Below, one piece after another: positions 23,521 to 34,600 of a stretch of DNA of 64,000 nucleotides (its first letter is position 1; each line of letters opens with the position of its first letter). Position numbers and translations under genes: made by a program. The notes beneath the pieces are model-generated. The model made no database searches. It was not told the origin of the DNA and worked only from the letters and a program-made list of their open reading frames with translations. This DNA is from Bursaphelenchus xylophilus (taxonomy: Eukaryota; Nematoda; Chromadorea; Rhabditida; Aphelenchoididae): assembly GCA_904066235.2 (NCBI GenBank), contig CAJFCV020000003.1:7812001-7876000 (forward strand), in the 5' to 3' direction.

Positions 23521-23740
23521 TTTTTTTCGAGACTACCTAAAAATCAAAACACCAAGCTTGGTGTGCACCAAGTACAATATAACTTACGTCTAAATCCATT
23601 ACTCAAAAAAATTTTTTTTAAATTACTAGTTAACACTACTGCCTTAGCAAAATTGTAAAATTCAGAAAAAATGGATACGATATTCGAAATCAGCGCCTTC
23701 GAAAACCTCCCCCTCCCCGCCCTCCTCTTTTCTTTTTTTT

Positions 23741-23805
23741 AGCGGACCTTTCCGCACAGCGGACCTTTCCGTGCAGCGGACCTTTCCGCACAGCGGACCT
23801 TTCCG
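23741..23805 (-). repeat. Short repeats of AGCGGACCTTT, right copy
   Basis: Four copies of AGCGGACCTTTCCG with CAC or TGC spacers. They are inverted relative to 13269-13333. As on the left, a C/T-rich tract (CCCTCCTCTTTTCTTTTTTT; G/A-rich on the left) adjoins them on the inner side, supporting a common foldback origin. Confidence 0.85.
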
Positions 23806-23820
23806 TCCTTCGTGGGAGTT

Positions 23821-24916
23821 GGACGATTGGGGAAAAAGACGATTGGGGAAAGGGACGATTGGGGAAAAAGACGATTGGGGAAAAGTACGATTGGGGAAAC
23901 CGAAAAGTATTATTTTTGTTCCATGTAAATGTCGAAGTTAGGATAATATCAGTCTGTCGGGAAAAAAACGGCGGATCGTGGCGCCTCGGAGTCGCTCATC
24001 ATCGCTTTGCGACTTCAAGCCGCGGCTGGGAATTTGGTACGCGATAGCGGCGAGGCGAGACATTTTGATGCGACGATCCGCCGTTTTTTTCCCGACAGAC
24101 TGATAGAGGGTGCTCATTTCGAAAATGACATTCATTTTTTTGATTCTTACTTTTTTCCTTAAGTAGTACTGTAAAGTAGTAATTTTTGATTTTTTTTCAT
24201 AAATACTCGATATAGGGGTTTTCGAGGGTGTTGATTTCGAGAATGATGTTCATTTTTCCTCTAGTACTATATAGTACTATTCTGATACTATATAGTACGA
24301 GGTCAAAATATGGCTTTTGACGTTAATGGTGTTGTTTTGATGCTTAGTACTCTTCAAAAACACGTTTTGAAGACTTGGTGCTATATAGTACTACCTGATA
24401 CTATGTAGTACGAGGTGCAAAGTTGGCCTTTAGGCGTTCGTGGTGTTGTTCTGGTGCTTAGTACGCCTATTTTTACTTCGTACTACATAGTATCAGACAG
24501 TACTATATAGCACCAAGTCTTTAAAACGTGTTTTTGAATAGTACTAAGCATCAAAACAACACCATTAACGTCAAAAGCCATATTTTGACCTCGTACTATA
24601 TAGTATCAGAATAGTACTATATAGTACTGGAGGAAAAATGAACATGATTTTCGAAACCAGCACCTTCGAAATCCCCTAAATCCAGTATTTTTCGAAAATT
24701 TTTTAAAAATTAGTACTTAACAGTACTACTTAAGGAAAACTAGTAATGTTCAGAAAAAATAAACCCGATATTCGAAATGAGCACCCTCGATTATCCTAAC
24801 TTCGACATTTGCATGGAAGAAAAATAGTACTTTTCGGTTTCCCCAATCGTACTTTTCCCCAATCGTCTTTTTCCCCAATCGTCCCTTTCCCCAATCGTCT
24901 TTTTCCCCAATCGTCC
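23821..24916. repeat. 1.1-kb imperfect palindrome (foldback element)
   Basis: The left arm (23821-24414) is mirrored by the right arm (24477-24916). Both outer ends hold repeats of GACGATTGGGGAAA (left) or TTTCCCCAATCGTC (right). Inside follow a GTCGAAGTTAGGATAA segment, then units with ACTATATAGTAC dyads. The spacer of about 62 bp starts TGCAAAGTTGGCC. The left arm is longer mainly because a MITE sits in it (23949-24103). There is no coding content. Confidence 0.9.
23949..24103. mobile_element. Tc1/mariner-type MITE, copy 1
   Basis: The element has perfect terminal inverted repeats of about 31 bp beginning TCAGTCTGTCGGGAAA. It is flanked by TA on both sides, the target duplication of Tc1/mariner elements. 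The GC-rich middle has no reading frame for a transposase, so it is non-autonomous. The matching place in the other palindrome arm (near 24795) lacks it. Confidence 0.9.
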
Positions 24917-25123
24917 CAGTTCCGTCCAAAGGCTAAAGTCAAAGCACAAATCATTTGTTCTCTACAGAAGCTCTTTTTTTTGTTATTTTACCCCTCCTTA
25001 TCAGCCTTGAGTGATTCTACTTATTTTATATATCACATCGACTCATGACCTTAGATTGTAAGCCTTCGTAATGACGACGCACATTTATTCCACGCTTAAA
25101 CAAAAAAAATATAAATAAATATT
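24917..25123. other. Short intergenic stretch
   Basis: AT-rich DNA between the palindrome and the 3' end of the acidic protein gene; nothing recognisable. Confidence 0.5.
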
Positions 25124-25933
25124 TTAATTCTCTTCATACGCGTCATTATGGAGTTCTTCCACTTCCTCTTTCGGAATCTCCATACTCACATCAACCTCTT
25201 CCTGACTCTCATCCGCATATTCATCACCACTCGCGTCTTCATCTACTTCAATTTGATCCTCTCCTTCATCATCGTTTTCCACATCAATTTCATTATCCTC
25301 TTCGACGGTTTCATTGTAATCCGGATCCTCTTCATTTTCGTTCGTCTCATCCAACTTTTCCTTAAAGACTTTTTGGACGAATTCCACATATTCTGGAGTT
25401 TTTGTCCGGAGCATTTCGGGAGCCACGTCAAATCGGAGGGGAGCGGAGGCTTCAGCTTCGAGTTGGGAAACATTCTGGAATAAATTAATTTAGATTATAC
25501 TTCTGCATTGTATGTATATACAGTATACAAAGGCAAGTAAAACCTGTCAACAACGAATAGGGCATAAAATTGATTTTTTGGGAACTCTGAAATTGGTTGT
25601 TATAGAAATTTGGGTGTACGAGAGTTCGTTGTTGAGAGGTTTCACTGTACAATACCTTTCAAATAAATCCAAGGTTTCACAACTTACCACATCATCCTCC
25701 TTCATACTCTCATTGACAGTCAAGTCCTCTTCATTCTCCGCCTCCTCATCTTCCTCATTTGGATTGTAATCCTCGTCTTCTTCATCATTAACAAGCTCAT
25801 CCAGAGGCATTCTCAAAGGCTTCAATTTGAGTTCAACGTTTCCTTCGCTGGCCTTGGATCTGGTTAGCCTAGCTTCACTCTCAGTGTTCTCGGTTTGGTT
25901 TACCGAAAGAACGGTGCCATTTTCAGAAGACAT
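25124..25933 (-). CDS. Acidic protein, two exons, 198 aa, function unknown
   Basis: Exons 25688-25933 and 25124-25474 join in frame through a GTAAG...CCAG intron. The start is ATG at 25931-25933. The protein is strongly acidic, with long Glu/Asp runs in both halves, and carries two similar short motifs, EDEDYNPNEED and EEDPDYNETVEED. Between them lies a less acidic stretch of about 40 residues (RTKTPEYVEFVQKVFKEKL). There is no signal peptide or membrane segment. The acidic DPDYN-type motifs recall the acidic region of GON-4/GON4L nuclear proteins, but that is only a resemblance, and the usual conserved GON-4 core is not visible. It may be a nuclear or chromatin-associated protein, or a fragment of a larger gene. 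Confidence 0.65.
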
Positions 25934-26454
25934 AATAAGTTTTTAAAAGGTAGGGAATTCGGCAAATTCTGCAAAAAACTAACAACATAAGTAAAAACGA
26001 GCAAAAAGAGATAAACAATCTTGAAAACAGTTACGTAAACATCGAAAAAAACTATACGCTTGGCCTTAAATAGGCGACAACAGCGATAAAATTAAACGTG
26101 ATGAGATAAATCTGCCGCAAAATCCAAGAATGGTCAAATGACGACTCTTAAATACCTTATATACCCCTGAAATCTCTGTTCTGTATTGCATAACAACAGA
26201 AACGTTGGAGTGCATTTTCGGAGCGCTCGTTTTACTTACTCGAGGGAATTTCTCCCTTCGATTTTTTGCAGAGAAAAGCGTTTAGATTTAAAAATTGGCG
26301 CCAAAGAACAGAAGAAAGGAGGATGCTTCTTCATGACCATATAGTATCCCTTGTCATCCAGATTAAATTTTATAATTCTGCCTGTGGCCCAGAAATTGAG
26401 TTTTTGGGCAAAAGCTTACCAAACGTCCCATGTGAACAAACTTACCTCCACTTT
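25934..26454. other. Upstream region of the acidic gene
   Basis: No gene is recognised. It holds the 5' flank of the acidic protein gene. The plus-strand frame at 26266-26544 is discounted because its right part is the antisense of the TRAPPC11 fragment. Confidence 0.4.
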
Positions 26455-26670
26455 CTGCTCTCACTAATTCGAATGGTCCCAATTCCACCCGATCAAGACA
26501 AACACCGCCGATGGCTGACGTTTCAATGGCCAATCTCTCTTTAAAAATAATTTTTCAGCCTTTGGGAGTATACTCTTGACATGACTGTTGTAGACGCCCA
26601 ATCCAGTCAAGCGGATAAGTTGGTTTATCTGACCAAATAACAGTTAAATCTGAAGCTCCATCCAAGCCGT
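26455..26670 (-). pseudogene. Decayed copy of TRAPPC11 exon 1
   Basis: On the minus strand, stretches such as GGATTGG(G/A)CGTC, AAGAGAGATTGGCCATTGAA and GGTCAGATAAA match exon 1 of the TRAPPC11 gene at 33330-33682 in the same order and orientation. About 100 bp of the exon middle is missing and the frame is broken. No later exons are present. It lies about 2.7 kb beyond the 3' end of the parent gene. Confidence 0.8.
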
Positions 26671-27062
26671 AGCCTCAACTTATATTCTGAAAATGGAAAT
26701 GAATTTTAAAAAATCATAGGAAGCGTCATGAAAATAAAATTGATCCCGCATTATGAGCGATCGAGTGAATTTGGATAAGACGTAACATAATTAAAGGATC
26801 ACTAATAATCTTACAAGTCCTGAACCGGTAAAAGAATTAAAAATAGAGTTGCAAAGAATTGTACTGGTTATTCAATTGCGCAAGAGATAAAGCTTTTACC
26901 TCGCGCCGAGTTGGCGCCAAATCTGACCCTCCTTTCGTATTTATTACAAAGGAAAAGGCTGACCAACGCCTCTCTCATATTCTAGCATGTTAATTATAAG
27001 GAAGTTTATTCTCTTACCTATAGCTAATTTAGTGTCAATGGCAAGGTATTGTTGGAACGAAA
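26671..27062. other. Intergenic, nothing recognised
   Basis: AT-rich DNA between the TRAPPC11 fragment and the tandem-repeat cluster. I see no exon or repeat. Confidence 0.4.
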
Positions 27063-27329
27063 TTGGGTTCTCGCCGGGGAAAGTGTGTAGCAGAACCCTA
27101 TAAACCGCTGAAAGCAAGATGGAAAAACGAAAAAAATAAGGTGAGTGATGACCATGTTTATAATTTCCAGACAAAATTGGCTGAAAAAAGAAGGAAATAT
27201 GGCCTATCTTACGATCTGCAAAAGCATAGTGAAAAAAATACCCGTTGTATTTTACAAATACAACAAATTCGGAGCAAAAAATCCCGCGAGAAATCCAAAT
27301 GCCAAGACCGGCCAAGAGGAAACGTTTAA
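27063..27329 (+). CDS. Small basic protein or gene fragment, possibly two exons
   Basis: A frame from 27063 contains a plausible intron (GTGAGTGATG...TTTCCAG, about 27141-27170) whose removal keeps it open to a stop at 27327-27329. The product would be about 79 aa and very Lys/Arg-rich (WKNEKNK, EKRRKYG). Its second half is the diverged first member of the 339-bp tandem repeats that follow. No family is recognised. It may be the ancestral exon pair of that repeat, or not a gene at all. Confidence 0.3.
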   Translation: MGSRRGKCVAEPYKPLKARWKNEKNKVSDDHVYNFQTKLAEKRRKYGLSYDLQKHSEKNTRCILQIQQIRSKKSREKSKCQDRPRGNV

Positions 27330-28300
27330 AATTCGCAATAAAAATAGTAAAAATCAGGCATATTCTTTTCTATTCTTTTGCCATGTTTCTTTCTCCTTCT
27401 GTACTAAATTGCTGTAATTTTAGAACTTTCCTTAAATCAAGTCAAGAACAAAAAATATGTTCAGATACGCTGTAAACGGTAAGCCCACTTATATTATGAC
27501 ATGCTTAAGGGAACATAGTGAAATTCGTTTCTATGTTACAGTTGAGACACGTAGATTATACGATTTCTATTACATGCTGAAAAAATATCCATTGTATTTT
27601 ACAAATACAAAAAATTCGAAGCAAGTCACAACGAGAAAATCCAAATGCCAAGACCCGCCAGAGGAAACGTTTAAAATTTGCAATAATAATAGTAAAAATC
27701 AGACATATTCTTTTCTATTCTTTTGCCATGTTTCTTTCTCCTTCTGTACTAAATTGCTGTAATTTTAGAACTTTCCTTCAATCAAGCCAAAAAATATGTT
27801 CACATACGTTGTAAACGGTAAGCCCACTTATATTATGACATGCTTAAGGGAACATAGTGAAATTCGTTTCTATGTTACAGTTGAGACACGTAGATTATAC
27901 GATTTCTATTACATGCTGAAAAAATATCCATTGTATTTTACAAATACAAAAAATTCGAAGCAAGTCACAACGAGAAAATCCAAATGCCAAGACCCGCCAG
28001 AGGAAAAGTTTAAAATTCGCAATAAAAAATAATTAAAATCAGACATATTCTTTTCTATTCTTCAATGTATATAATAATATAATAATGCCATCTTCCTTGT
28101 ACCTTTCTATACTAAATTACTGTAATTTTAGAACTTCCCCAACCAATAAAGAAAAAAGAAAGGAAAATGTACAACATGATTGTAAAAGGTAAGCCCCATT
28201 TATATTATGACATGCTTAAGGAAACGGAGTGAAATTAGTTTCTATTTTACAGTTGAAACACGTAGTTTAGACGACTTTACTACACCTTTTGACACTTTAC
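27181..28300 (+). repeat. Tandem 339-bp repeats with splice-like signals, four copies
   Basis: Two nearly identical copies start at 27457 and 27796 (period 339 bp). A diverged partial copy precedes them (about 27181-27456) and another follows (about 28167-28300). Copies 2-4 hold a short ATG exon ending in GTAAGCCC, a 66-68-bp interval ending TTTTACAG or TGTTACAG, and a second open stretch starting TTGAGACACG or TTGAAACACG. The later parts hold TCCAAATGCCAAGAC and TTCTCCTTCTGTACTAAATT. The layout looks like a duplicated two-exon mini-gene. Confidence 0.75.
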
Positions 28301-28329
28301 ATCTGCCTATGAATTTCCGGTATGCTGCG

Positions 28330-28690
28330 AAATATTTTTTGATCGCGAGCTGCGCCCTACAATTATATTTTGCGCATTTTTATACGATTTTTTCCACAAA
28401 ATAGTCGACAAAATCTCGGACAGAGTAGTGGAATGGATCATAGAGTTCGTTATATCGTTTTCAGAAAAGGGGGAGAGTTCGCCTGCAACGGTTTGGACGA
28501 TTTTTACACTTTTTTTTTACATTTTTTTGCTCGTGAGCTGCGCCCTATAATTTGATGTTTCGGACATTTTTATAAGATTTTTTCCAGTTGTCGTTGAGAA
28601 GCTGGCGGAGACGGCCGCCGAGCGGTTCGCGGAGGCCGTCGTGGAATTACTGATTGCATGGATTCGTCGACTCGACGGTATGTAAGGACG
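28330..28690 (+). repeat. Diverged tandem pair with amphipathic-helix coding potential
   Basis: Two related units of about 190 bp share GAGCTGCGCCCTA and TTTTATA(C/A)GATTTTTTCCA. Each is followed by an open stretch that reads as an amphipathic helix (KIVDKISDRVVEWIIEF in the first, VVEKLAETAAERFAEAVVEL in the second). The second stretch is GC-rich, unlike its surroundings, and follows a TTTTTTCCAG acceptor at 28578-28587. The second stretch could be the last exon of a small gene; I cannot name it. Confidence 0.45.
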
Positions 28691-29405
28691 TGATTGTGTA
28701 CATAGTGTATATATGTTTTTTAACGTTTATTTTGTTAGCTAACCCATATTTCCTGATTGCTGGCGAAGTTGCAATCGCGTCATCCCTTCTGGGGTGACAT
28801 GCGTAGGGATGGGACGACACACTTATTGATTCTTCAATTTTTGCTGACCATCTTCACAAACCTAGTCGGCATCAGGAAAAAATTGAAAAATATATTGTTT
28901 TCATTTTTTTGGCTCTTTTGTGCTTTGTCATTAACCGCTTCTTTTATTTGCAGAATTTGGGCTCGGTCACAAACAATATGCAAGATGCATATCATGGATA
29001 GTAGACTGGATAAGGCATTCTTTGATTAGAACTGTATTAATTCTGTGGAAGTTGAGTTCTGTTATTCCTCTTTACAAAAGTTGTTAGAAATATCAATTCT
29101 TAACCTTGGAATTAGATGTTACGAGTAGAAAATTCTATCTCTGACTAAATTTCGAATCGTTTACCTTTCGTCTTGCTCCGAGGTAATCCCGTTTTATCAA
29201 ATTCTGTGTCTCTTGAGGTTCTATTTCGACATTCCTGTCTCCAGGAAGAAGCGGTAGGTTACGGGCTTTACCGCCTTGCTTGCTTTTCTATATCTCGAGA
29301 TCTTCCTCCAATTTCGCTGTCGAATAATCAATAAATACTTTATTATCTACAAAACAAGTGTAATCACAGACTTAGCATTCCCCGTATTCTATATATACCA
29401 ATAAA
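28691..29405. other. Intergenic, nothing recognised
   Basis: The 3' flank of TRAPPC11. It holds an open frame at 28757-29029 with a hydrophobic stretch, but no splice or family support. Confidence 0.4.
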
Positions 29406-32400
29406 TTATGACACCGTTACGAAAATGGTTGACTTCAGATACCCTAAGGCGTACTTCTGTACCAATTCATCAAACTCCGTTCCTTTTGAGGAGATCTGCA
29501 GTTTTGGAATTTGAAGTTGACCGGCCCCCAAGGCGATAACCGCAATCTTGAGGGATTCATTTGATTTCGGAGCTAAGAAAATCTGTCTCTGAAAAAACAG
29601 AAAAACATAAATGGTATCTTTACCAAAGTTTTACTTTCATTTCCAATACTTGCCTCGGTATATCCACTGAACATCAACGAATCGGCTCTTTCCACATTGA
29701 CTTTGAAGTGTAACGCCTTGTCGGTTAAATTGGAGAGTTTATATTCCATTTCGATTAGTTTCCTCATAATATGGCTCGTCCCGCAGATGATGGGTTCTAT
29801 TTTTAGGGGACATTGCTGGATGTGAATTCGACCTAATGGGAGCCATGATTCTGTGATTTTATCTGCTCCGGGTCTGGAAATTAACGCCGTTACTCCATTG
29901 CCATCATATTAAACATCCATTTCACCTATTCTTACCGTTTCCACTTCAAGACTAGCTTCCCAATATCAATGTCCGAAGTGATGGGCAATTCTGTGGGCGC
30001 CTTTAGTGTTGTCCCAAATTTTACAATCGATTTGGCCTTCTGAATTCCATCTGAATCAACTTTATTCAAAAATTAATTCTCACACTTACCAGGAACGGCT
30101 AACTTTTTATTGTCAACGCTCAAGTCCTCAGGTAAAACAAATCTAGCATTGGTTATTTCCACATCCATATGAGGTCTACAAACACATTCTACCCGAGTGT
30201 CGTGCCCTTGTATTAGGAATTCAATATGATCATCCTAAAAATTAGTCATCATATAATTTATTCTTACATTAGGTGCGTATAGTAATGTCGTATGTGCAAA
30301 TGGTCTCTTTCCCACAAATTTAAGAGAGAATGCGCTTTCAATCAATCCCTCCGAATATCTGGGGTCCTTAGTTGTTGCTTGGATCTATAACGTATCCTAA
30401 TTTATGTAACTGTAGACGTAAAAATATTTAAAGTAATATCCAAAATTGCTCACTCTAACTTGAACTTGCGATTCGAACGGACATTTCACAAAACAATTCA
30501 ACGTAAAATCGATCTCAGTGCCCGGTGATATATAGGGTGCGACATCTTTAGTCAACCGAGGCTGCTGCTGCCCATGTTCATTGAAGAGGACCGAGGGAAA
30601 TACAAACCCTTCTGGTTGCTCTTCTTCCGTATCCAATTGGCGGCACATGATTCTAAAACCATTGTCATTCATTTTTAAAATCAATAACAACAATACAATT
30701 ACCAGAATTACGTACTTTACATTCTTCAAGGCAGTGTTTTCATTATTTTTCAGCACAAATCTCAGTTTATTCTCCGCATCCGTATAGATGACGTCACTTT
30801 CCGGCCAGACAAGCTCCAACTTCGGCTTTGTTGGCAAAACTCTAAAAAAATTGTCATCAAGATCACCTTAAGTCACGAAATTTACGTACCTCAAAACATG
30901 CGTGCCAATATCTCCACAAAACACAGATCTTAGTAACGGCCTTGCACTTGCAGGGACTAACGTCTGGAGGTTATTTTCGAATTCCAAGAATCCTTTTATG
31001 CGCCAATTTGATGTGCTGAACTCCAATCGAATATGTGTTACCTAAAATAATAAATGTAAAATAATCAATTAGATCTCAAAAAAAAAAGAAAGTCAAAACG
31101 GAGAAAAACCCACTTGAAAAGCTTTTTCCCTGGCAGGACCATGCTCACCGATTGTTGCATCGAAAAATAAATCGCTTCTTGTATTGGGTGGAATCTGAAT
31201 ATTCTCTGTTTTTAATGTCAATGATGGCAAAATTGGAGGTGATGTGGATCGGGTTAAGCCGTGTTCTTCGATCTGGGCTTGCAAAGATGTGAAACGATAA
31301 GAGGCTGATGACGAGTTTCTTACTGATACCTAAAAACCATATTTTAGATAATAAAAAAATGAAATATTTCAAGTCTTGAACTTGCCTGTAAAATAGCGCT
31401 TTCACCCGAATTGATGGATTTGCCGCCGTCTTTCGGCAAGAACACCGCTACTGCTTGAAGATGAGGGTCTAATCTAGTCAAGTTTGTTGTGAATTCAAAC
31501 TCCGTTGTGTACAACTCCTTCCATTTCTGTTCAACCTGACCGATCTAAAACAACATAAAATTCAAAACATTTCAAACTCACCTCAACCTGTGATAATCTC
31601 GTATATAGACTGGAATGTGTTTTTGGAGGTATTCCCTGAAGCAAATTATTAAAGTTCTCCTCCAATTGGGCCTTCAATTGTAAATAATAGGGCTGATTGA
31701 TGGTGGAGAAGATAATTGATGGGTTCAGAAGTTGAGAGACCGTCCAAACATAATCTTTTACATCCACATCGCAATAAGACGCGTCTAGACATCTCTGGAG
31801 GATTGGGAACAAAATCTGGTTTACACTTTCTCTTCGGAGTTCATAAATTACATGGACAAGTACCTAAAAAATAAAAAATGAATCATTTTAATATCAATCG
31901 GGCGTAGAAAGGAGGTTACTCTTACCTGCATAGATTTCTGAAACCTTCTCAGATTAAAGTACTCATCAGCCATCTTCAAAAGAACTGTTCTCTGCATCCG
32001 ATTCAGCCTGAATATCTGGAAATTTCTCATCGCTGCCGAAAACAAAGTCAGACTTTGTTGATGGTTTGGTTGGCAGACAATCTAAACAAATAATCATTCT
32101 TACAATCCTAATTACTTCTAACGCTTGTTTAGCGGCATGCTCCGTAAGTGGATCCAGTTGCGAATTTAGATGACTTCTTGCTCGCCATGGACGCTGACCA
32201 AGGTAAATCGGATATGGACTGTCAGCTAAAAGAATGAAATAAAAACTAAAAATTGCTTACCCGGATATTCCAATATATCCTTGTGCATCGAAGCCAATTC
32301 TTGTTGCCCAACCGATGCCTTCAACAAGATAATTCGAGCGTTTGCATGGCACAGAAAATCCGCTGACATATCCAGTTGAAGACCCGGATTCTGATGGGGA

Positions 32401-33682
32401 AAGGCAGCTAGTCCTTTGGTTATAGCATGACTGAACAGATCGGCGAATAATCGACACTAAAGACCGAGCAATAATCATTCTTATAAATAATTAATTCTTA
32501 CTTGTTGACTCTTCCACTTTGCTAATTCAATCTCTGCCAATTCGGGAGATGGATAATATCCAGCTCGCCGATTGAAAAAAGAAGCATTCAACTTCGAAAA
32601 CTGGGTAACAGCTTCTCCAGGAAGATTATGGATAAAGGAGAGTTCACATATCTAAATTTAAAATAAAGACTTGTAAAGAAACTTACTTTATAGTTCAGTA
32701 CTGAAACAATTGAAAGATACTCGAATAACTCGGTATCCGGAATTTCTGCTTCACTGCAGTGCTGATATGCTTGTCGGTAAGGCCTAAAAAAGTAATAAAC
32801 GAATGATTTAACAATCTTACCTTAGTGCTGAATGTGTATCCTGTCTCATTTCGGATAAAAATCCCAATTTGAACTGTTGTCTGATGGTTAAATTGGGATA
32901 ATTATTTGGAATTGACCTTCCTCGTATCCGTCTTAGAATTCCTTGGTAAAAGCTCTGTCCAAGCTCATATAATGCATTCTCCATTCGTCGGACAACTGCA
33001 TTGTAAGGCTCATAATCTGGGAAGACAAAGAGCTGTTTCTCTGAGAGTTGACAAGATTCCCAGAGTTCTTTCGATCGATCTTTGGCCAGGTAATCGTCAG
33101 GTGATAAAGAGGAGGAATTTGAGTTCTGGATCAAAACCAACGCAATTTTGGTTTCTTTGACTGGGACACCTTGTCTGAAATCAGAATTATACATCACATG
33201 TCACGGATAAGAAAATCAAATCTCCAAAACAGTCGCAATTTCCGCCATATTGACTTTACACGACCATCAAATGCCCTATGACGATGAAAACCACCTAAAT
33301 TCCAGAAATTAACAAACTAAAAAACGCACCTCAAAGAAGCCACTTTGCTCTCGACCTCCACTCTCTTTTCTAACCAATTCGGATGATCCCAATTTAGGTC
33401 CACAAATAAAACCACAACCGATGGTCGATGTAGTAGGTACTTCAATGGCCAATCTCTCTTTATAATACCCTTCGGCGACCTGAAGATCTGTTTTTCGGAT
33501 TTTGGCGATTCATTCTCCGGCTTCCACAATGTGTAAAATATTGGAAGTTCGTTTGTCTGACTTTGGAAAGCACTGAGTATGTTTTTGTGGACTTCACTGT
33601 TGTTGACGTCCAATCCAGTCAGGCCGATAAGTTGTTTTATCTGACCGGACAACAGGTAATTCGGAAATTCCACCGGATCCAT
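29406..33682 (-). CDS. TRAPPC11: TRAPPC11 (foie gras/Gryzun) subunit of the TRAPP III complex
   Basis: A large subunit of the TRAPP tethering complex, which works in ER-to-Golgi traffic and autophagy. The start MDPVEFPNYL with LTGLDV and the VVLFVDLNWDHPNW segment match the family's N-terminus. The part around HQFKLGF-like RQQFKLGFLSEMRQDT and the following helical repeats match the foie gras domain. Mapped exons: 33330-33682, 32821-33174, 32687-32783, 32502-32651, 32261-32456, 32104-32225, 31926-32081, 31582-31863, 31386-31544 and 31114-31329 (695 codons in one frame). Further exons run to a stop at 29406-29408 (end FVTVS), giving the long C-terminal beta-rich Gryzun part. The intron at 31330-31385 begins with GC instead of GT. 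A broken copy of exon 1 lies at 26455-26670. Confidence 0.93.
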
Positions 33683-34600
33683 AGCCCCAAGGGATATCCT
33701 GAAAGAGGAAATTGGTTAAGAAGATAGTCAGAATAAAAATCTCGAATTATGAGTAATCTGCTTTGTGTGGATCCAGTAAAATTCGAGTTTCCGTGGATAT
33801 TTTCGAAAAAAATAAATTGAGAGGATGAGTTGACACATCTTCCGAGATTGGGTCAAGTCTTTCCATGAAAGTGTCGTTTTGCAGAACGATCTCGTGTGAT
33901 TGGTCGACATTTTTGCAACGGTGTTTTAGGTTGTGTTATCTCTGTTTTCGATGTTTATTTTTGTTTATAAGACATGAGTTGCCCTTACTACTATTTTTTT
34001 TTAGTTCCAGTTTTCATTTCGTACATCCCGGCAGCTCTGGAGAATGTCAATTACGACATTTGCCTAACATTTGGCGGCCTAAACTTCGTCTTCTCTTTGG
34101 TCAAGAAGCCGAAAATAAATAAAGACATTAAAAAAACAAAGCAAATGTGGTATCCCGAAAGGTTCCCGCTCTTTCGCTGGCCGACATTTTGGATGTAGGC
34201 CGGGGGCCTTATTGCTCTGACATTTGGCAGGATCCGTGGAAACCAAAATGTCAGGCATTGGAGGAATTGGTGTTATTTTTTTGGGAGGAGTAAAATAAGC
34301 ATTCGAATTGAGATTTTCGACGGTAATTATGTCGAAAGACACTTGTAATTCGTCTGTGAAGGACGTTTTTAGGCCGTAGATTTAGGCACCCCTGTTTGAA
34401 GGATTTCGAAGGCATTTCTGTTTGGTTGTATTTGAATCCAAAAGATTTTTTTTAATGGCGAAACTTTCGCTTTTTCCGTTTCTGTCCTTTTTTTAGTTTG
34501 TTTTCTGTGTTCGTCATCCACAATCACTCCGGGAGAACTTTTCCGTTGAGTGTTCACTCCTTATCATTTTCTTGCATCAAGCATTTGCATAAAGGATAAT
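33683..34600. other. Upstream region of TRAPPC11
   Basis: No gene is supported. A short frame at 33974-34198 (plus) starts with ATG and a hydrophobic stretch but has no family resemblance. The DNA probably contains the TRAPPC11 promoter. Confidence 0.35.

Noticed and set aside
26266..26544. 92-codon plus-strand frame
   Set aside because: Its right part is the antisense of the TRAPPC11 exon-1 fragment; there is no family match.
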